A DNA stretch of 64,000 nucleotides from positions 59,866,984-59,930,983 of the forward strand of contig NC_088300.1 in the NCBI RefSeq assembly GCF_032854445.1, given 5' to 3'. The position numbers were made by a program, and so were the translations under genes. Positions 22,901 through 34,790 of the stretch are shown here, piece after piece. Each line of letters begins with the position of its first letter. The first letter of the stretch is position 1. Origin of the DNA: Liolophura sinensis (Eukaryota; Mollusca; Polyplacophora; Chitonida; Chitonidae). Under the pieces are notes generated by a model, which was given only the letters and a program-made list of their open reading frames with translations, made no database searches and was not told the origin of the DNA.

Positions 22901-25501
22901 AACATAAGAGATCCTCACTGAATGAGCCTGATGGAATAGTCACATTTTCAGATGATTAGCTCAGTCATGATATGAGGAAGAAGAGGAGATAACTCATGCA
23001 GACATTTTGACAGACGGGTACAGTGGTCTCCACCTGTGAGGTTTTCTCATCATAGTCCTGAGCATGGTGTAAATGTCCATGAAATAAATAGGTTCAAAAT
23101 TACATGTAGTACGCATGTAAGTGTATCTTAGTATTTGTGTATTTCAGTGGCTGATAGAGTTAGGAACAATGAAGCTATCAAACTGGTGCGACTGAAGGAA
23201 GGGATGTTACAGTTTTCTGAGGCCTACATTGATTATGGAAGGAAATGTTCAATGTTGTTTGAGGCACAAAGGGTGAGTGATCAAGGACGATACTGATAGA
23301 CTGTCACAGGGGAATGCACATGTATGCACTCACTTTTACCTTCAGTTATATGTAAACACTGTTCCTTAGGATGCAAACACACTACTGTAGAGCAAGGATG
23401 TAGAATTTGGCAAACTATTATTGCAGAGGCAACAAAATATTACATCTTCCCAAATTTCTTCAAACAGAATTAAAACGGGTCATTTCATTCTTGGAACAAG
23501 CAGCTTTATTTAGTTAACAATGAATTGGATCATATATTAGACATTTTGAAACACATATCAATGCATATTACTGCTGAGATTTGAGAGTATGTGATTCTCT
23601 GCTGTTTCTGAAAGATCAGGGCTAAATGGATTCTGTAGTAGTGTTAAATTAGTCTTTAAAGATGTAAGGTGTTTGTTTTCAGTCAGTAAAGTCATTGACA
23701 GACTGGCAAAACAGATTAACCTTTGAATTTACTTGTTTGAATCTGTTTCTCACTGGCTTGAAATCTGGCTTTGAAGTCGGGAGCAAAGGATTGCCAAGTA
23801 CTTGACAAAGAGGCAGTGGTTATCTCTGAGCAAAGATTTTTTTTATTTTCAAATCCAACTGCCTCTGTAAAAATCAAATATTATTAAGTGTGTTAAGTTA
23901 AACAACAGTCAAATAAATGAATCAGATTTACTGAGAAATGCTTAATTTTATTTCACATTTTGTGTTTCAGGATATAGCTTACCAAATTCCTGACGTTCAT
24001 GGCCGAGATTATGAAGATATTAAATACACAGGTTTGTGATGGCATTATTAAATACCGGTATGATGTGTTTTTATTTTTTGTGTTATCGTACTGATATATG
24101 TAGCATAAATGCATAAGTTATTACTCGGCTTTCCTGTTAATCTGAGGAAAATAGAATCAGTAGTGTTTATATTCTCAAGATTTCAAACCATTTCTGTTTT
24201 TGAAGGCCCAAATACAGATTCTGTGTTGTAAATATTGTTTACAAAACTATTTTGTTCTATTTGGTCAATTTTTAGGTTCAGGTGCTACAAAATTTTACGT
24301 TCAAAAAGCCAAAGAAAATATGAGGCAGTACAGACGGCAATCTCAACCTACAAACTCCACGCAGACATCTCAACAGCCTGATCCACGTGAGTTTACTAGC
24401 CATTCATAAGTCATTCTGGTTACAGTCACATCTGGTTACAGCTTATCATCAGTCTGACTCTCAACTGTTCTGGTTGGCTACACATCACTTGACTGTGCTC
24501 ACTGCACGAGTGTAGAAGTCACTAGAGGGATTTGAACACGCACAAATCTGTGTTTGAGTCTCCTAGCCTACAGAGAAGGGTTGAATCAGGAGATAATGTA
24601 TAACTGTATCATGTAATGCTGGGCCTGAGGTTATAATTTAGCCCTATGTTGATGATTTTAAACTGTTTACTAGGTCAAAAAGTGTAAAGGATGTTTTCTA
24701 TAGTTTTAATCCTTGATGCAAATAGTCACATCCCTAAGAATATGATCTCCAACCAGCATGTTATACAAATATTCAAGAAGATTTTTGCAATGTCTGCTTT
24801 ACCATGTGTATTTATGTTGTGATGAATTATCTGCAGTCAGAGGGTATAAATGTAAAAAGTTATGACCACAGTGAAAAATGTATTTATTGTTATCATTCTA
24901 GATAATTTTGTAAAATTTACATTTCTTGTGCATTAATAACCTTACCTCCTATGAAAAATACATGCTGTACGAAGGGCATATGTCAGTGAATGGGGAATTA
25001 TTAGCTTTGAATTATATAAATATAACTTTCCAAGTTTATGTAATTATTTCATTGGAGTTTTATGCCATACTTAAGAATGTTTCAGTATTGTGGTGGGAAA
25101 GAAGCTGGGAAAACCCTCGACCATCTGCAGGTTGCTGACAGATCTTCCCATGTTTTCAGTTTTAAAATGACTCCTAGTAACACCTTACAAAAAGGGTGTG
25201 TACTGTACGTTGAGTGGATTATACGGTGGTACAAATCATACAAAAAATGTTTCTTAAGTATGTTTCTATTTGAGCTTTGTTTGTTTTAGATGATGACCCT
25301 CCCCCACCTTACACACCTGCTGACTACCTGCGACATCCCGATTCAAACCCCATCTCGACCCCAGCTTTGCATTATCCCCACGACAACAGCATGGCCTTCC
25401 AAACACATGATACCCAGGGACTGGCGCACCAGGGTGCACTGCAGGACGAGCAAGAGGATTGTGATGATCTGTCAGGGGCCATGGGAGCAGCAAAGTTATG
25501 A
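19933..25501 (+). CDS. Pil1/Lsp1-like BAR coiled-coil protein with PPxY tail, 11 exons
   Basis: Coding exons: 19933-19961, 20144-20259, 20618-20670, 20969-21032, 21560-21639, 22180-22236, 22604-22685, 23148-23272, 23971-24031, 24276-24386 and 25290-25501. All introns are GT-AG and the joined frame gives 329 residues. The exon holding the ATG opens at the acceptor 19875-19876, leaving a 56-nt leader. Residues about 25-205 are helical and charged. They show W56-A-E-N followed by DVV, then ILE-x-R-L-x-x-AE at 142-151, and later FSEAY. This order resembles the BAR domain of the fungal eisosome proteins Pil1/Lsp1, which bind PI(4,5)P2 and bend the plasma membrane. The tail (about 225-329) is Q/P-rich with a PPPY motif at 264-267, a class bound by WW domains such as those of NEDD4-type ligases. 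No signal peptide or membrane segment is seen. The exon structure is secure. The family call rests on remembered motif spacing; another BAR family is the alternative. Confidence 0.85.
20694..20756 (+). repeat. Short tandem repeat in intron 3 of the Pil1-like gene
   Basis: The motif GCTTGAATCTTATCT, or close variants, occurs four times with a period of 15-17 bp. It starts 24 bp downstream of the exon 3 donor. Confidence 0.8.
25049..25150 (-). mobile_element. SINE fragment, minus strand, in intron 10 of the Pil1-like gene
   Basis: Read on the minus strand, TGTCAGCAACCTGCAGATGG is followed by degenerate versions of the CCACCATAATGCTGG and GAAATATTCTTGAGTACGG sections. It is strongly diverged, so the insertion is old. 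Confidence 0.8.
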
Positions 25502-26558
25502 TGAAGGGCTTTGAAATCTTTTTGTTTGAGATGATTTCAAATTTTTGCAGTGGTTTGCATGTGTTTTAACATGTTTAAGGAGTGATTAAGATAGTGACCT
25601 TTTCAGATAAGCACGGCATTTCACTTTATGTGATAACCAAAGCTAAATTTGGTCAAGACAGGCAGAAAATCAAATCCATCAGTTCAGTGCTGACGTGAGC
25701 CATTGTTTTATTTTTGCTGATCTAGATCTAATTCAGTGTTGTAAATCATATGATATGTTTCCTGATGACAACTGTAAGTAAATATTGCAGTTCATTCCTC
25801 GTATTTATGAATGTTACCAGAGCTGCATTTTTGTGGAATTCCTTACGAGTGTACATATATCAGGTGTTTTGTGCTACTCTCATGGAGTTTGAATGATTCT
25901 CACAGAAATGGAAGGAATCTTATAATTATATTAATTATTAAAAGGAAGAATTGCAAAATTTCTGGTTTTGACTTAAGGTCTAAGAGTTATTAACAAGAAT
26001 AAGAATACCAGTTGTGCATTGTTGGAAGATTGGAATGTTCGTATCAAGATTACCATGGGCATCACCCGTGGGAAATATGGGTTTCTCCAGAGCCAGAACC
26101 AAATTATATGTACACTCCAGGCCCTGAAAATTGTTCACTTAGCAGCTCTCTGTTTCAGTTTGTCAGTGACAAGATCTTATATGAACAAACGGTATCTAAA
26201 TAAGCAGTATGCTGAGCAATGTTTTTGATTGTATGTAGAATATGTAAAGTATGTGTGAATGTATGCACTTGAATGCAGTGAGTATATCGCCGTGTTGTTC
26301 TAAATTCATATACTGTTGATCTTTCCCAGGGAATGAAACTTTTTGTATCATTATCATGTGGTAAAAACTGTTTATAAAGGACAACTCAGTTGTTGCCTGT
26401 ACATGTGGTAGCGACATTTCTGCCAAGATGACTAAATATAAAGGCATTTTTTTGTTTCTACATTGGTTAAAAAGTGTACGTCGTGTTATGTATCTGAGCA
26501 GTGGATATCAAATATCTTAACGTGGGTGTGCTTTAACTCTGTAACTTCAATCCTCACA

Positions 26559-26812
26559 GGGGCCTCCGTGGCTCAGTCGGTTAGCGCGCTAGCCCAGAAG
26601 CCTCTCACCAATGCGATCGCTGTGAGTTGAAGACCAGCTTATGCTGGCTTCCTCTCCAGCCATATGTGGGAAGGTCTGCCAGCAACCTGCGGATGGTCGT
26701 GGGTTTCCCCCGGGCTCTGCCCGGTTTCCACCCACCATAATGCTGGTCGCCGTTGTATAAGTGAAATATTCTTGAGTACGGCATAAAACACCAATCAAAA
26801 AAAAAAAAAAAA
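26559..26812 (+). mobile_element. Full-length tRNA-derived SINE with target-site duplication
   Basis: The head carries a Pol III A-box-like TGGCTCAGTCGGTTAGCGC and a degraded B-box (GAGTTGAAGACC). The conserved central and 3' sections follow, ending in a poly-A tract. It is flanked by an exact 12-bp direct repeat, TCAATCCTCACA (26547-26558 and 26813-26824). This is a target-site duplication and fixes the element ends. Confidence 0.96.
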
Positions 26813-27434
26813 TCAATCCTCACATCATTACAGTGATGTCATTACCAGGCCTGAGATGGTAAAGGGGATTCTTGTAACAGGGAATACAATAATAATACAT
26901 GCTTCATAATTTATTGTCATAATGCATTTTTTCAGAATTGTGTCAGTTCCCTCTTAGGTTAGACGTTACAACTACAGACTGTAGACTTTCTTTGCTCTTC
27001 CTAAGGTGTTCTTTCTAGTCATTTTGTATTGATTTTTTGATTCATGTAACGTAGTTTTCTTCATAGTACAGCGGGACAGCTTTAAATGTGATACATGTAT
27101 ACATAAACATGACTTTTTCTTTTTTTGTCATTTTTTTAGTACAAAAGTCAGCACTATTCAGATATTAATATTGGATTTCTTTATTATTCAGGTATTTTCT
27201 CCAATTATCCATATTTATCTCTTTCACAGCATTGTACAATGTGTCTATTTATGAAAGTTATTTGATGTGATAAATAGCAGTCACAATCATTGCAGCATGA
27301 CAATTATAGTTCATTGTATACATACTAAAGAATGTAAAAAGAAGAAAAATTTTATACTTTTTCAGAACTTTTTTGTGTATTTTTGTTTGAATTCCATTTC
27401 TGTCTTTGTCAATATTACACTCATATCATCTACC

Positions 27435-27692
27435 TTTGACCTCTGTGGTTGAAGGGGTTAGCACGCCAGCACAGCGCAATGACCCTGGAGCCTCCCACCA
27501 ATGCGGCCGCTTTGAGTTCAAAGACAGCTCATTCTGGATTCCTCTCCAGCTGTACTTGGGAAGGTCTTCCAGCAACCTGCAGATCGCTGTGCGTTGCCCT
27601 CGGGCTGTTCCCGGTTTAATCCCACCATAATCCTGGCCGCTATCATATAAGTGAAATATTCTTGAGTACAGAATAAAACACCAGTCAAATAA
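27435..27692 (+). mobile_element. Full-length, older tRNA-derived SINE with target-site duplication
   Basis: All sections of the SINE are present but diverged: the A-box has become TGGTTGAAGGGGTTAGCACG and several central bases differ. An exact 12-bp direct repeat, ATATCATCTACC, flanks it (27423-27434 and 27693-27704). Confidence 0.93.
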
Positions 27693-28964
27693 ATATCATC
27701 TACCATGTATTACATGCTGTACAGTGGGTTTGTGGTACATAATATTGTCCTTTATCATATTAAAAGAAAAATATATATACACTGAAAAAAGAATAAATAT
27801 TGTTGCTAAACAAAAATAGTGATTTATGATTTAAATTTGATGCAAATGTATGTGTACACTGATATACTCCACTGAATTTGCATATTAATATCTGTAAGAT
27901 CTGACTTTAATACATACCATTGTCGTCTAAATTATTTACTCACCATGGTTACTTATCTATTTGTTCAGCACCTTTGACAGTAATAAAAATATTTTATACA
28001 GCGTTTTATTAATTCAACTGGTAAATCTAATATTTCTTCTGTTTTATGATTTTGTCGATATTTAAGATATTCGATTGGTGGTTGAAGTTCTGTGATATTT
28101 CACTCCAAATTCATCCACCATTTTCTGGAAGCTATTTTTTTCTTAGGAACAGGAGAGTGGACTGCCTTTATAGGGATTTGTTAGAGAAAATATCTTGCAA
28201 CCTCAGATAACCCTAATTAGTAATACTGTTGTGTTGAATTTATTCAGTCTGTTACAAATATGGAATATCCATAAGAAATGTTTTTCATCATTTCATATCT
28301 CTCCACAACCCCTTTGATTTATGCATGTTTTCTGTCAATTGTCGTTAATTTTTGGAAATAACATCATCGATTAACATACTGGGAATACGAGACCAGTTTA
28401 GCACACCCAATTCAAGGTTTCCTCACACAAATTTGCTTGACAGCTATGATTGTTAACTTCACCTCAGCAGGCTACATAATTTCCAAACTGTCTGCTGGGG
28501 CCCTAGGAAAACTGGAGATTAAAGCCATTTTTATTCTCCAAGAAGAAGACAAGAAGCTTTTTTGTTGTTTTACATGTTAGACTACACCCTAATCTCCAAA
28601 TTGAGAATTAAAAACCACAAGTAACATATAGCCTTACAATCTTGTTACTTGCCAACAGCATTCTGTCAGTCAGGTGTCCTGCTTGGTGTTTTAACCTTGA
28701 CACTGAAAGGATCAGACCAATAAATGTGCCTAAGGCTGAAACATTCATGGTGACAATGACTAACCAATACAACCAAAGCCTGTAAACCTGGTTATTTTCT
28801 TTAACAAATTCGGAACTTAAATCCATAAAACGTGCTAACTGCAGACAGTCAAAACAAACCACAGGGTGCTAATATACAAAACTACCAGCACAGCATTTGC
28901 TTGTAACTCGCGCACTGTGTGTCACATCAAGCTCATGAGACTTTAGTTATATTGTTGCCTGAAA

Positions 28965-29777
28965 ACCACATATCAAGTCTATCATTTCCTCCAGCCATCA
29001 CCAATACTGTTGCCTGTATACCACGTATTGAGTCTATCGTTTCCTCCACCCATCGCCAACACTGTTTGCCTGCATACCACGTATCGAGTCTGTCGTTTCC
29101 TCCAGCCTTCGTCAACACCGTTGCCTGTATACCACATATAGAGTCCATCTTTTCCTCCAGCTTTCGCCAACACCGTTGCCTGCATACCACGTATCGAGTC
29201 TGTCGTTTCCTCCAGCCTTCGCCAACATCATTGCCTGTATACCACGTATCAAGTCCATCGTTTCCTCCAGCTTTCGCCAACACCGCTGCCTGCATACCAC
29301 GTATCGAGTCCATCGTTTCCTCTAGCCTTCGCCAACACCATTGCCTGCATACCACGGATCGAGTCCATCGTTTCCTCCAGCCTTCGCCAACACAGCTGCC
29401 TGCATACCACGTATCGAGTCCATCGTTTCCCCCAGCCTTTGCCAACACTGTTGCCTGCATAGCACGTACCGAGTCCATCCTTTCCTCCATCCTTCGCCAA
29501 AACTGTTGCCTGCATAAAACGTATCGAGTCCATCGTTTCCTCCAGCCATCACCAACACTGTTGCCTGTATACCACATATCAAGTCTATCGTTTCCTCCAG
29601 CCATGGCCAATGCTGTTGCCTGTATACCATGTATTAAGTCTATCATTTCCTCCAGCCATCGCCAATGCCGTTGCCTGTATACTGCGTATCAAGTCTATCG
29701 TTCCCTCCAGCCATCGCCAATACTGTTGCCTGTATACCACGTATCAAGTCTATCGTTTCCTCCAGCCATCGCCAATT
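28965..29777. repeat. 55-bp minisatellite, about 15 copies
   Basis: The unit reads about CCATCGCCAACACTGTTGCC, TGCATACCACGTATCGAG, then TCTATCGTTTCCTCCAG. Boundaries step by 55 bp (for example 29215, 29270, 29325, 29380 and 29435), with one unit 1 bp longer. Since 55 is not a multiple of three, a reading frame runs through all three frames of the unit and repeats every 55 residues. No frame of the consensus contains a stop in either of two strands' readings, giving long but spurious ORFs (286 codons plus, 237 codons minus). I do not call these genes. Confidence 0.93.
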
Positions 29778-30261
29778 AAAAATTCTTGAGCACATCAACC
29801 AGCTTATCAATCAGTCACTCATATCCAGTCAATATGGAACCATTATTACTTGGAAAAAAAAAGCAGAATTGACGTGGTTTTTCTTTTCTTTTTTTTTTTT
29901 TTTTGTTCATTTGCTGTAGCTATCACTTTTTTGTCAGCCAAGAGATCACTGTCACTAGGTGACGGGTGGGTAAGTGCATTTTGTTGCATTTCAAACAGAA
30001 ATACTCGTAGTTACATAAAAATCAGTCCTGAAGTTTGTCTAGTGCAATAAATATGGGCCAAAACAAAATTGAAGAATCATCCAGATTGCCATATGCATTG
30101 TAGATACATATATTGTTCAAAATCGATAAGCCACTGTGACTTTCGTCACAGAAAACGTGAAGAAACTGAAATTCGTTCAGAACATGGAAAACATTCCGAG
30201 CTACTCAAACCCATTGCACGTCGATGAACCAAACCATGTGACTTTGTTTACATTGGTTTAT

Positions 30262-30304
30262 ACTGGTTTCCGACAAGGTCACGTGACTGGTTTCGGAAAC
30301 CAGT
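30262..30304 (+). promoter_or_regulatory. CLEAR/E-box inside a perfect inverted repeat upstream of ATG101
   Basis: GTCACGTGAC at 30278-30287 is the ten-base CLEAR palindrome recognised by TFEB/TFE3/MITF-type factors, which control lysosome and autophagy genes. It is framed by a perfect 12-bp inverted repeat, ACTGGTTTCCGA (30262-30273) and its complement (30293-30304). The site is about 115 bp upstream of the ATG101 start codon. Function is inferred from motif and position. Confidence 0.6.
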
Positions 30305-30399
30305 TTTATTATTTTGTAGTTTCGTTCGAACAGAAAAAGCGCCTGCGAGTTGTTCATGTATTTTAGTGGATATCCTTATGAATTTTGCCACCAACAAAC

Positions 30400-33300
30400 A
30401 TGAACGCCCGCTCACACGTGTTTGAGCTGGTATGTTACTTTGCTATCAATTTTACTATTGTGGTCAAACTAGCGAATTCGTCTGACGAAAGCTGTCTCGT
30501 CAATGAAAGACAGGATATGTAGGGCTGGTGTTGTTGAACAACAACAACATAACAAATGTCAAATGACGACGGAAGTGTCAGAATAACCAGTGACACACTT
30601 GTTATGCTTTGTTTCTTCCCAAATTTTAAAAATTAAATCACTGCATACGTTTTCCACGAACCACACTGTAAGGTCTCACAGTGAGCGTTCAAACGATTAT
30701 TCCAATCTGTGAGTTAAATATGTGTTATATTTCATTCGTTTTTGTGTAAAATATGCCTAATGCAGCACTTTAGTTACCTGCCTTCAGCCTTCACTTGATC
30801 TAAGCTATGTAACTTTAATAATATTCTATTGTGCGAATGATACAATTATTGGCCGCAAGCTGCACATATTCATATCTTCACAGTCATTCAAAAAACTATA
30901 TTTTAAAATGGTATACAGAATGCAGTCTGTGTGACATGCGTTGTTCCTTTTATGTTTTAGATGGTAGAGGGGCGACAGATTGAAGAAGTTGTTTTAAGTA
31001 AGTCTACTACTGTATATGAGTATATTATTGGTTCCTTCTTAATCATTTTACTCAAAGCTTACTAATATGTTATATCCTAAAAATTGCAGAAACATCATTT
31101 GTAAAGAAAAGCTTGCGCTATAAATATCACAGGTGCACACACCCAATACTTGAATGGCACATTTAACCAAAGTCTCTCTTTTTCTGACAAGGTCTTGGTA
31201 ATTATTGTCATTAAGATATGTCCATGTACATTACTATGCATTTCTCACATGTTTATTTTGTAGGCATTTTCCACTCTGTCCTTCTACACAGAACACATGG
31301 GAAGGTAAATTATTGAATTGTGTTGTTATTTACTGGATGTGGAAAGAGTCTAGTACAAAAATAAAATATGAAAGCCTAGAAGTTGTTAGAAATGCATTGG
31401 TGATGCATACATCGTCATTAATAATTAATATAATAAACTGTTGAATAAAATATTATATTTGAATGAACATGTATTAGTAATATGTGTCAATACATGTAAT
31501 TTTCGTTGTTAACAGCGTTTTTCAGTGTTTCGACATCAGTATAGAGATAAATGTGTTGGCATGGATTTTCAGTAAAAAGTTTCAGCTTGGGAAACAGGGA
31601 AAAATTTGTACGTTCCAGGGTTTGCCTCAGCTCATTCTTTTCCATGTAAAATTTCGATTCTCGTCTCATATTTCTTTAGATTACATGGTAATTTAGGCTG
31701 GATATTTGTGTTCAGTTCCAGTACAAACAGGAGGGAAGCTACTCCATTGGAACCATTGGATTACAAGATGTTGACTGTGATTTTGTTGACTTCACCTATG
31801 TGAGTATACATATATTTCAGCATTCAGCCTCTTTATAGTTTTGGAATCATTGAGAAAGAGCAAAAATATTTGTCAATTTGTTTGTAAAGTTTATACTTTT
31901 ATCCTCGTATTGCTTTTATATATTGTGTTATCATTTTTGTGTTGACTGTCTGTAGGTGAGGAGTGCTTCTGAAGACTTGGACAACTTGCTGAAGAAGGAA
32001 GTGTCAGCATTCAGGGACATGTTACGTAGTGTGGATGCTCCACATTCTGGTCAGGTATATACAGAAATTTTGTTCTGTGTATACCAGCATTCCACTGGAT
32101 ACAACTAACTTCTATTGTATACAGCATACAGTAGTTTTCTTCTGTACACAGAAGTCACCCACTATATAGAACCATCTTTGGAGTTCCATTCTCTGCAGTG
32201 GTGGTCCACTTGTTTAGTTCATAATTATAAGCAAGCAAAAGGAGCAGCATAATAGATTTTAGTAGATTTTCTGTACTCATCATGTTGATGTTTGCTTCAA
32301 ATGTGTATTTAATTACATGTTTCTGAGTAGTACTTGGCATTGTGTTTCATGTCATATGCTAGAATCATTATTGTGAATACTTGTGGATCTGAAGTTTACA
32401 AAAATAGTTTGTTTTTGTTGTACAGTGTTTTGACATAAATGCATGCTATGAAGTATTTGTCATACATCAAGTTGAACATACTGTATGTTACAGATATCAT
32501 TAGAGTTTCACCAGAAAAAGCGGGCCAGATGGCCCTTCCCAGCAGAGTGTATCCCCTGGGAGGTATGGACGATCAAACTGGATGTCATCACCTTAGCTAA
32601 TGAACATGGTAACATCATCCTCTATAGCATCAAAAAGCCTTGTTAACTTATCAAATTTATGTGTACGATAACATTTGATTTTTACTAGCACGGTTATAAC
32701 ATTAGTCAATATTAGTAAGGTTCTCAGAATCATTAATTATGTGTCCATTGTAATATGTTTCACTTGTGAAGTTATTTGTGCGAGGCTTAGACAAAGTTAA
32801 CCAGCAACTGTATAAACTCCTGCACCATATAAACATTGGAGATGTAATTCTAAGAATACTTTTTATAAATGTCAGCTGCATTAATTGCTGTGCAATTATA
32901 AATTGTCCTGTAATTATGTCTTCATTGTTTTATTGTTTACATGGTATATGTTTTTTACATAAGAGAATGAACACAGTTGTTTGTTTGTGTTCACACAGAG
33001 CGTCAGATCTGGAATGAGAAGGTGGGAGAATTGTTATCAGAGAAAATACTCTATGTGGCGGACATATTAAACAGACATGAGTACGTGCCAAAAATGCCCA
33101 ACCAATCTGAACTTGAGCTCATCTTCGATACTAGCTTTAGTGATATACAGCCGTATTTGTTTAAGGTAAGATCAGCCACCATTACATACTGCTGACAGGT
33201 AAACTAATGTTATGCAGTTCAGAGCAACTTCCATTAATTAAAATGTATAACAAAAACTGGAAAGGAAGAGAGCATTATAGCAAACTACCTGTCTTCCTTC

Positions 33301-33566
33301 TGATCAATGCATGCATGTTGATGTTATTCATTCTGGCATTTTTAATTGCTACATGCATATGTGTGGATATACAACCATATAAATAATGAAACTCTTAGAA
33401 GTGCGTTTGCTTCATTTTTCAGATTTCTTTGAAAGTGAAATCTTTTTCTCATCATATGACCTAATTCATTTGTTTATTTCAGATATCTCACCAAACTACT
33501 GGACCTACATCATCTTCTGTGGGAACAACCATGAGGAAGCTTATCAAGGATACCTTATCTTTATAG
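30400..33566 (+). CDS. ATG101: Autophagy-related protein 101, 8 exons
   Basis: Coding exons: 30400-30429, 30961-30997, 31264-31304, 31716-31799, 31956-32054, 32494-32608, 32999-33165 and 33483-33566. All introns are GT-AG and the product is 218 residues, the same length as human ATG101. ATG101 is a HORMA-fold protein that pairs with ATG13 in the ULK1-ATG13-FIP200 complex and starts autophagosome formation. The sequence opens [10 protein letters not shown] and continues VEGRQIEE, closely parallel to the vertebrate N-terminus. The WF finger that recruits downstream factors is intact as W110-P-F112, inside RWPF[10 protein letters not shown]. NRHEY-x-PKMP and the DIQPYL-K segment are also conserved. 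The start is fixed by family alignment. RLIG1 follows on the same strand after 1.2 kb; the two are probably separate transcripts. Confidence 0.98.
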
Positions 33567-33641
33567 ACAGAAAAATGTTCACCCCACAAGGGTAGATGTT
33601 TTGTGGTGGTGTTTTACTCTATGTAATTGTGTATTGTTAAC

Positions 33642-33647
33642 ATTAAA
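33642..33647 (+). terminator. Possible ATG101 poly(A) signal
   Basis: An ATTAAA hexamer lies 76 bp after the stop codon and is followed by GT-containing sequence (ATATATGTGCC). It is the nearest candidate. Use of a more distal signal cannot be excluded. Confidence 0.35.
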
Positions 33648-34639
33648 CAATATATGTGCCATGTTTTTATACCATAAGTTCATATCAGGGCTGTATGACA
33701 CCTTGCCAGTTAAATGTTGTGTTTTTGGTAATTGACTTTAGGATGAGATTTAAAAAAAAAATGCAGAATCAGGTTATAGCTCGTCATTCAAGTTAAGTTT
33801 TTTTTTAAATTTGAGAAGTGATACAGTATGAATACATAATTGTGAGACAAATGTTCAGTCTGCTATTGAAGTCTAGTACTGATTGCTCAGTGATGTATAT
33901 ATTTCATGCATGTTTGTAATTTAATTTTTTTCAATATTGTATAGGCAAAGTGGTAAGTGTTCTATTATGTACATATTATGCCATTGTTTTGAGCTTAGCT
34001 TTGTAAGAAAAGTTAAACATCTCAAATGGAATGGATAGTCAGTACCTAATTATTCATATATGTTTTAGATTATTGTAGTCATGAAGAGTGAAGTTAATTA
34101 ATACTCATGAGATTTGTTGTTGTAGTTCCCATACTTATGGTTGATAACAGTTACATTTTCCATTACATGAAGGCATCCTCATGAAAATGTTTCAGGTGGA
34201 ATTCAGTTCAAAATAGTTGTATATGCATTGAGATAGCATGTTATCATCTGTATACCGAGATACATTGTACCTGGTAAAAGAGAAAATCATGTAATTACTT
34301 AAAATGAACAATCTCCCAACATATTAGTCAGTATGTATAGCAAAGTCTGAAATTCTTATGGAAAACGCTTTTAGTGTGTTTTGAGTGTATGCTGTTTCCA
34401 GCTAAAAGCTACATGTATGTTTGCATATTGATTTGGAATGATAAAAAACATCAGTTTACAAAAATTCTTTTGTTGCGTCTTTTGAAATGTGATACTAAAT
34501 GATTGATAACATACTGACGATTAAATGCATTACAATTAACCAATCTTATAAACATAACAATGTTAAAGAAGATCCTTGTGGTTCAAATCTGGTCTAACAA
34601 GTGGGGATAACTCTTCAAATCTAAATATCGGTCAAAGGG

Positions 34640-34790
34640 AGACAATCTTTTATTCCGCTGAACGATGGCGGTTGATGGCACAACGTGACATTATGTGTAA
34701 ATCGAAAGCACAGTATGCCAGCGTGACAACCCTATGGCAGACGCACTTGCTCAGTAACGAGAGACTGGCTGCATGTTTGTGTTCTCTGAG
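34640..34790 (+). promoter_or_regulatory. Probable RLIG1 promoter and 5' UTR
   Basis: Immediately upstream of the RLIG1 start, CpG content rises. The sequence includes CGATGGCGGTTGATGGC (34664-34680), which resembles YY1-type motifs found at TATA-less promoters. An in-frame ATG at 34773 precedes the chosen start but adds six residues absent from vertebrate RLIG1. Confidence 0.4.

Larger units (their letters stand above)
25502..30260. other. 3' flank of the Pil1-like gene and intergenic repeats
   Basis: The 3' UTR of the upstream gene should occupy the first part; an ATTAAA at 25937-25942 is one possible poly(A) signal. The remainder holds two full-length SINEs (26559-26812 and 27435-27692) and a 55-bp minisatellite (about 28965-29777). 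Between 27.7 and 28.9 kb I see only AT-rich unique sequence and no gene. Confidence 0.55.

Noticed and set aside
26559-26660. Possible tRNA gene at the head of the SINE (also at 61669)
   Set aside because: A- and B-box-like motifs are present, but the rest does not fold as a tRNA and the sequence continues into the SINE body with a target-site duplication.
28919-29779. 286-codon plus-strand ORF and 237-codon minus-strand ORF
   Set aside because: Both are translations of the 55-bp minisatellite. The repeat period of 55 residues is explained by 55 bp read through three frames, and there is no non-repeat coding sequence or splice structure.
34773-34790. Upstream in-frame ATG for RLIG1
   Set aside because: It would add MFVFSE before the N-terminus that aligns with vertebrate RLIG1; the start at 34791 fits the family better.
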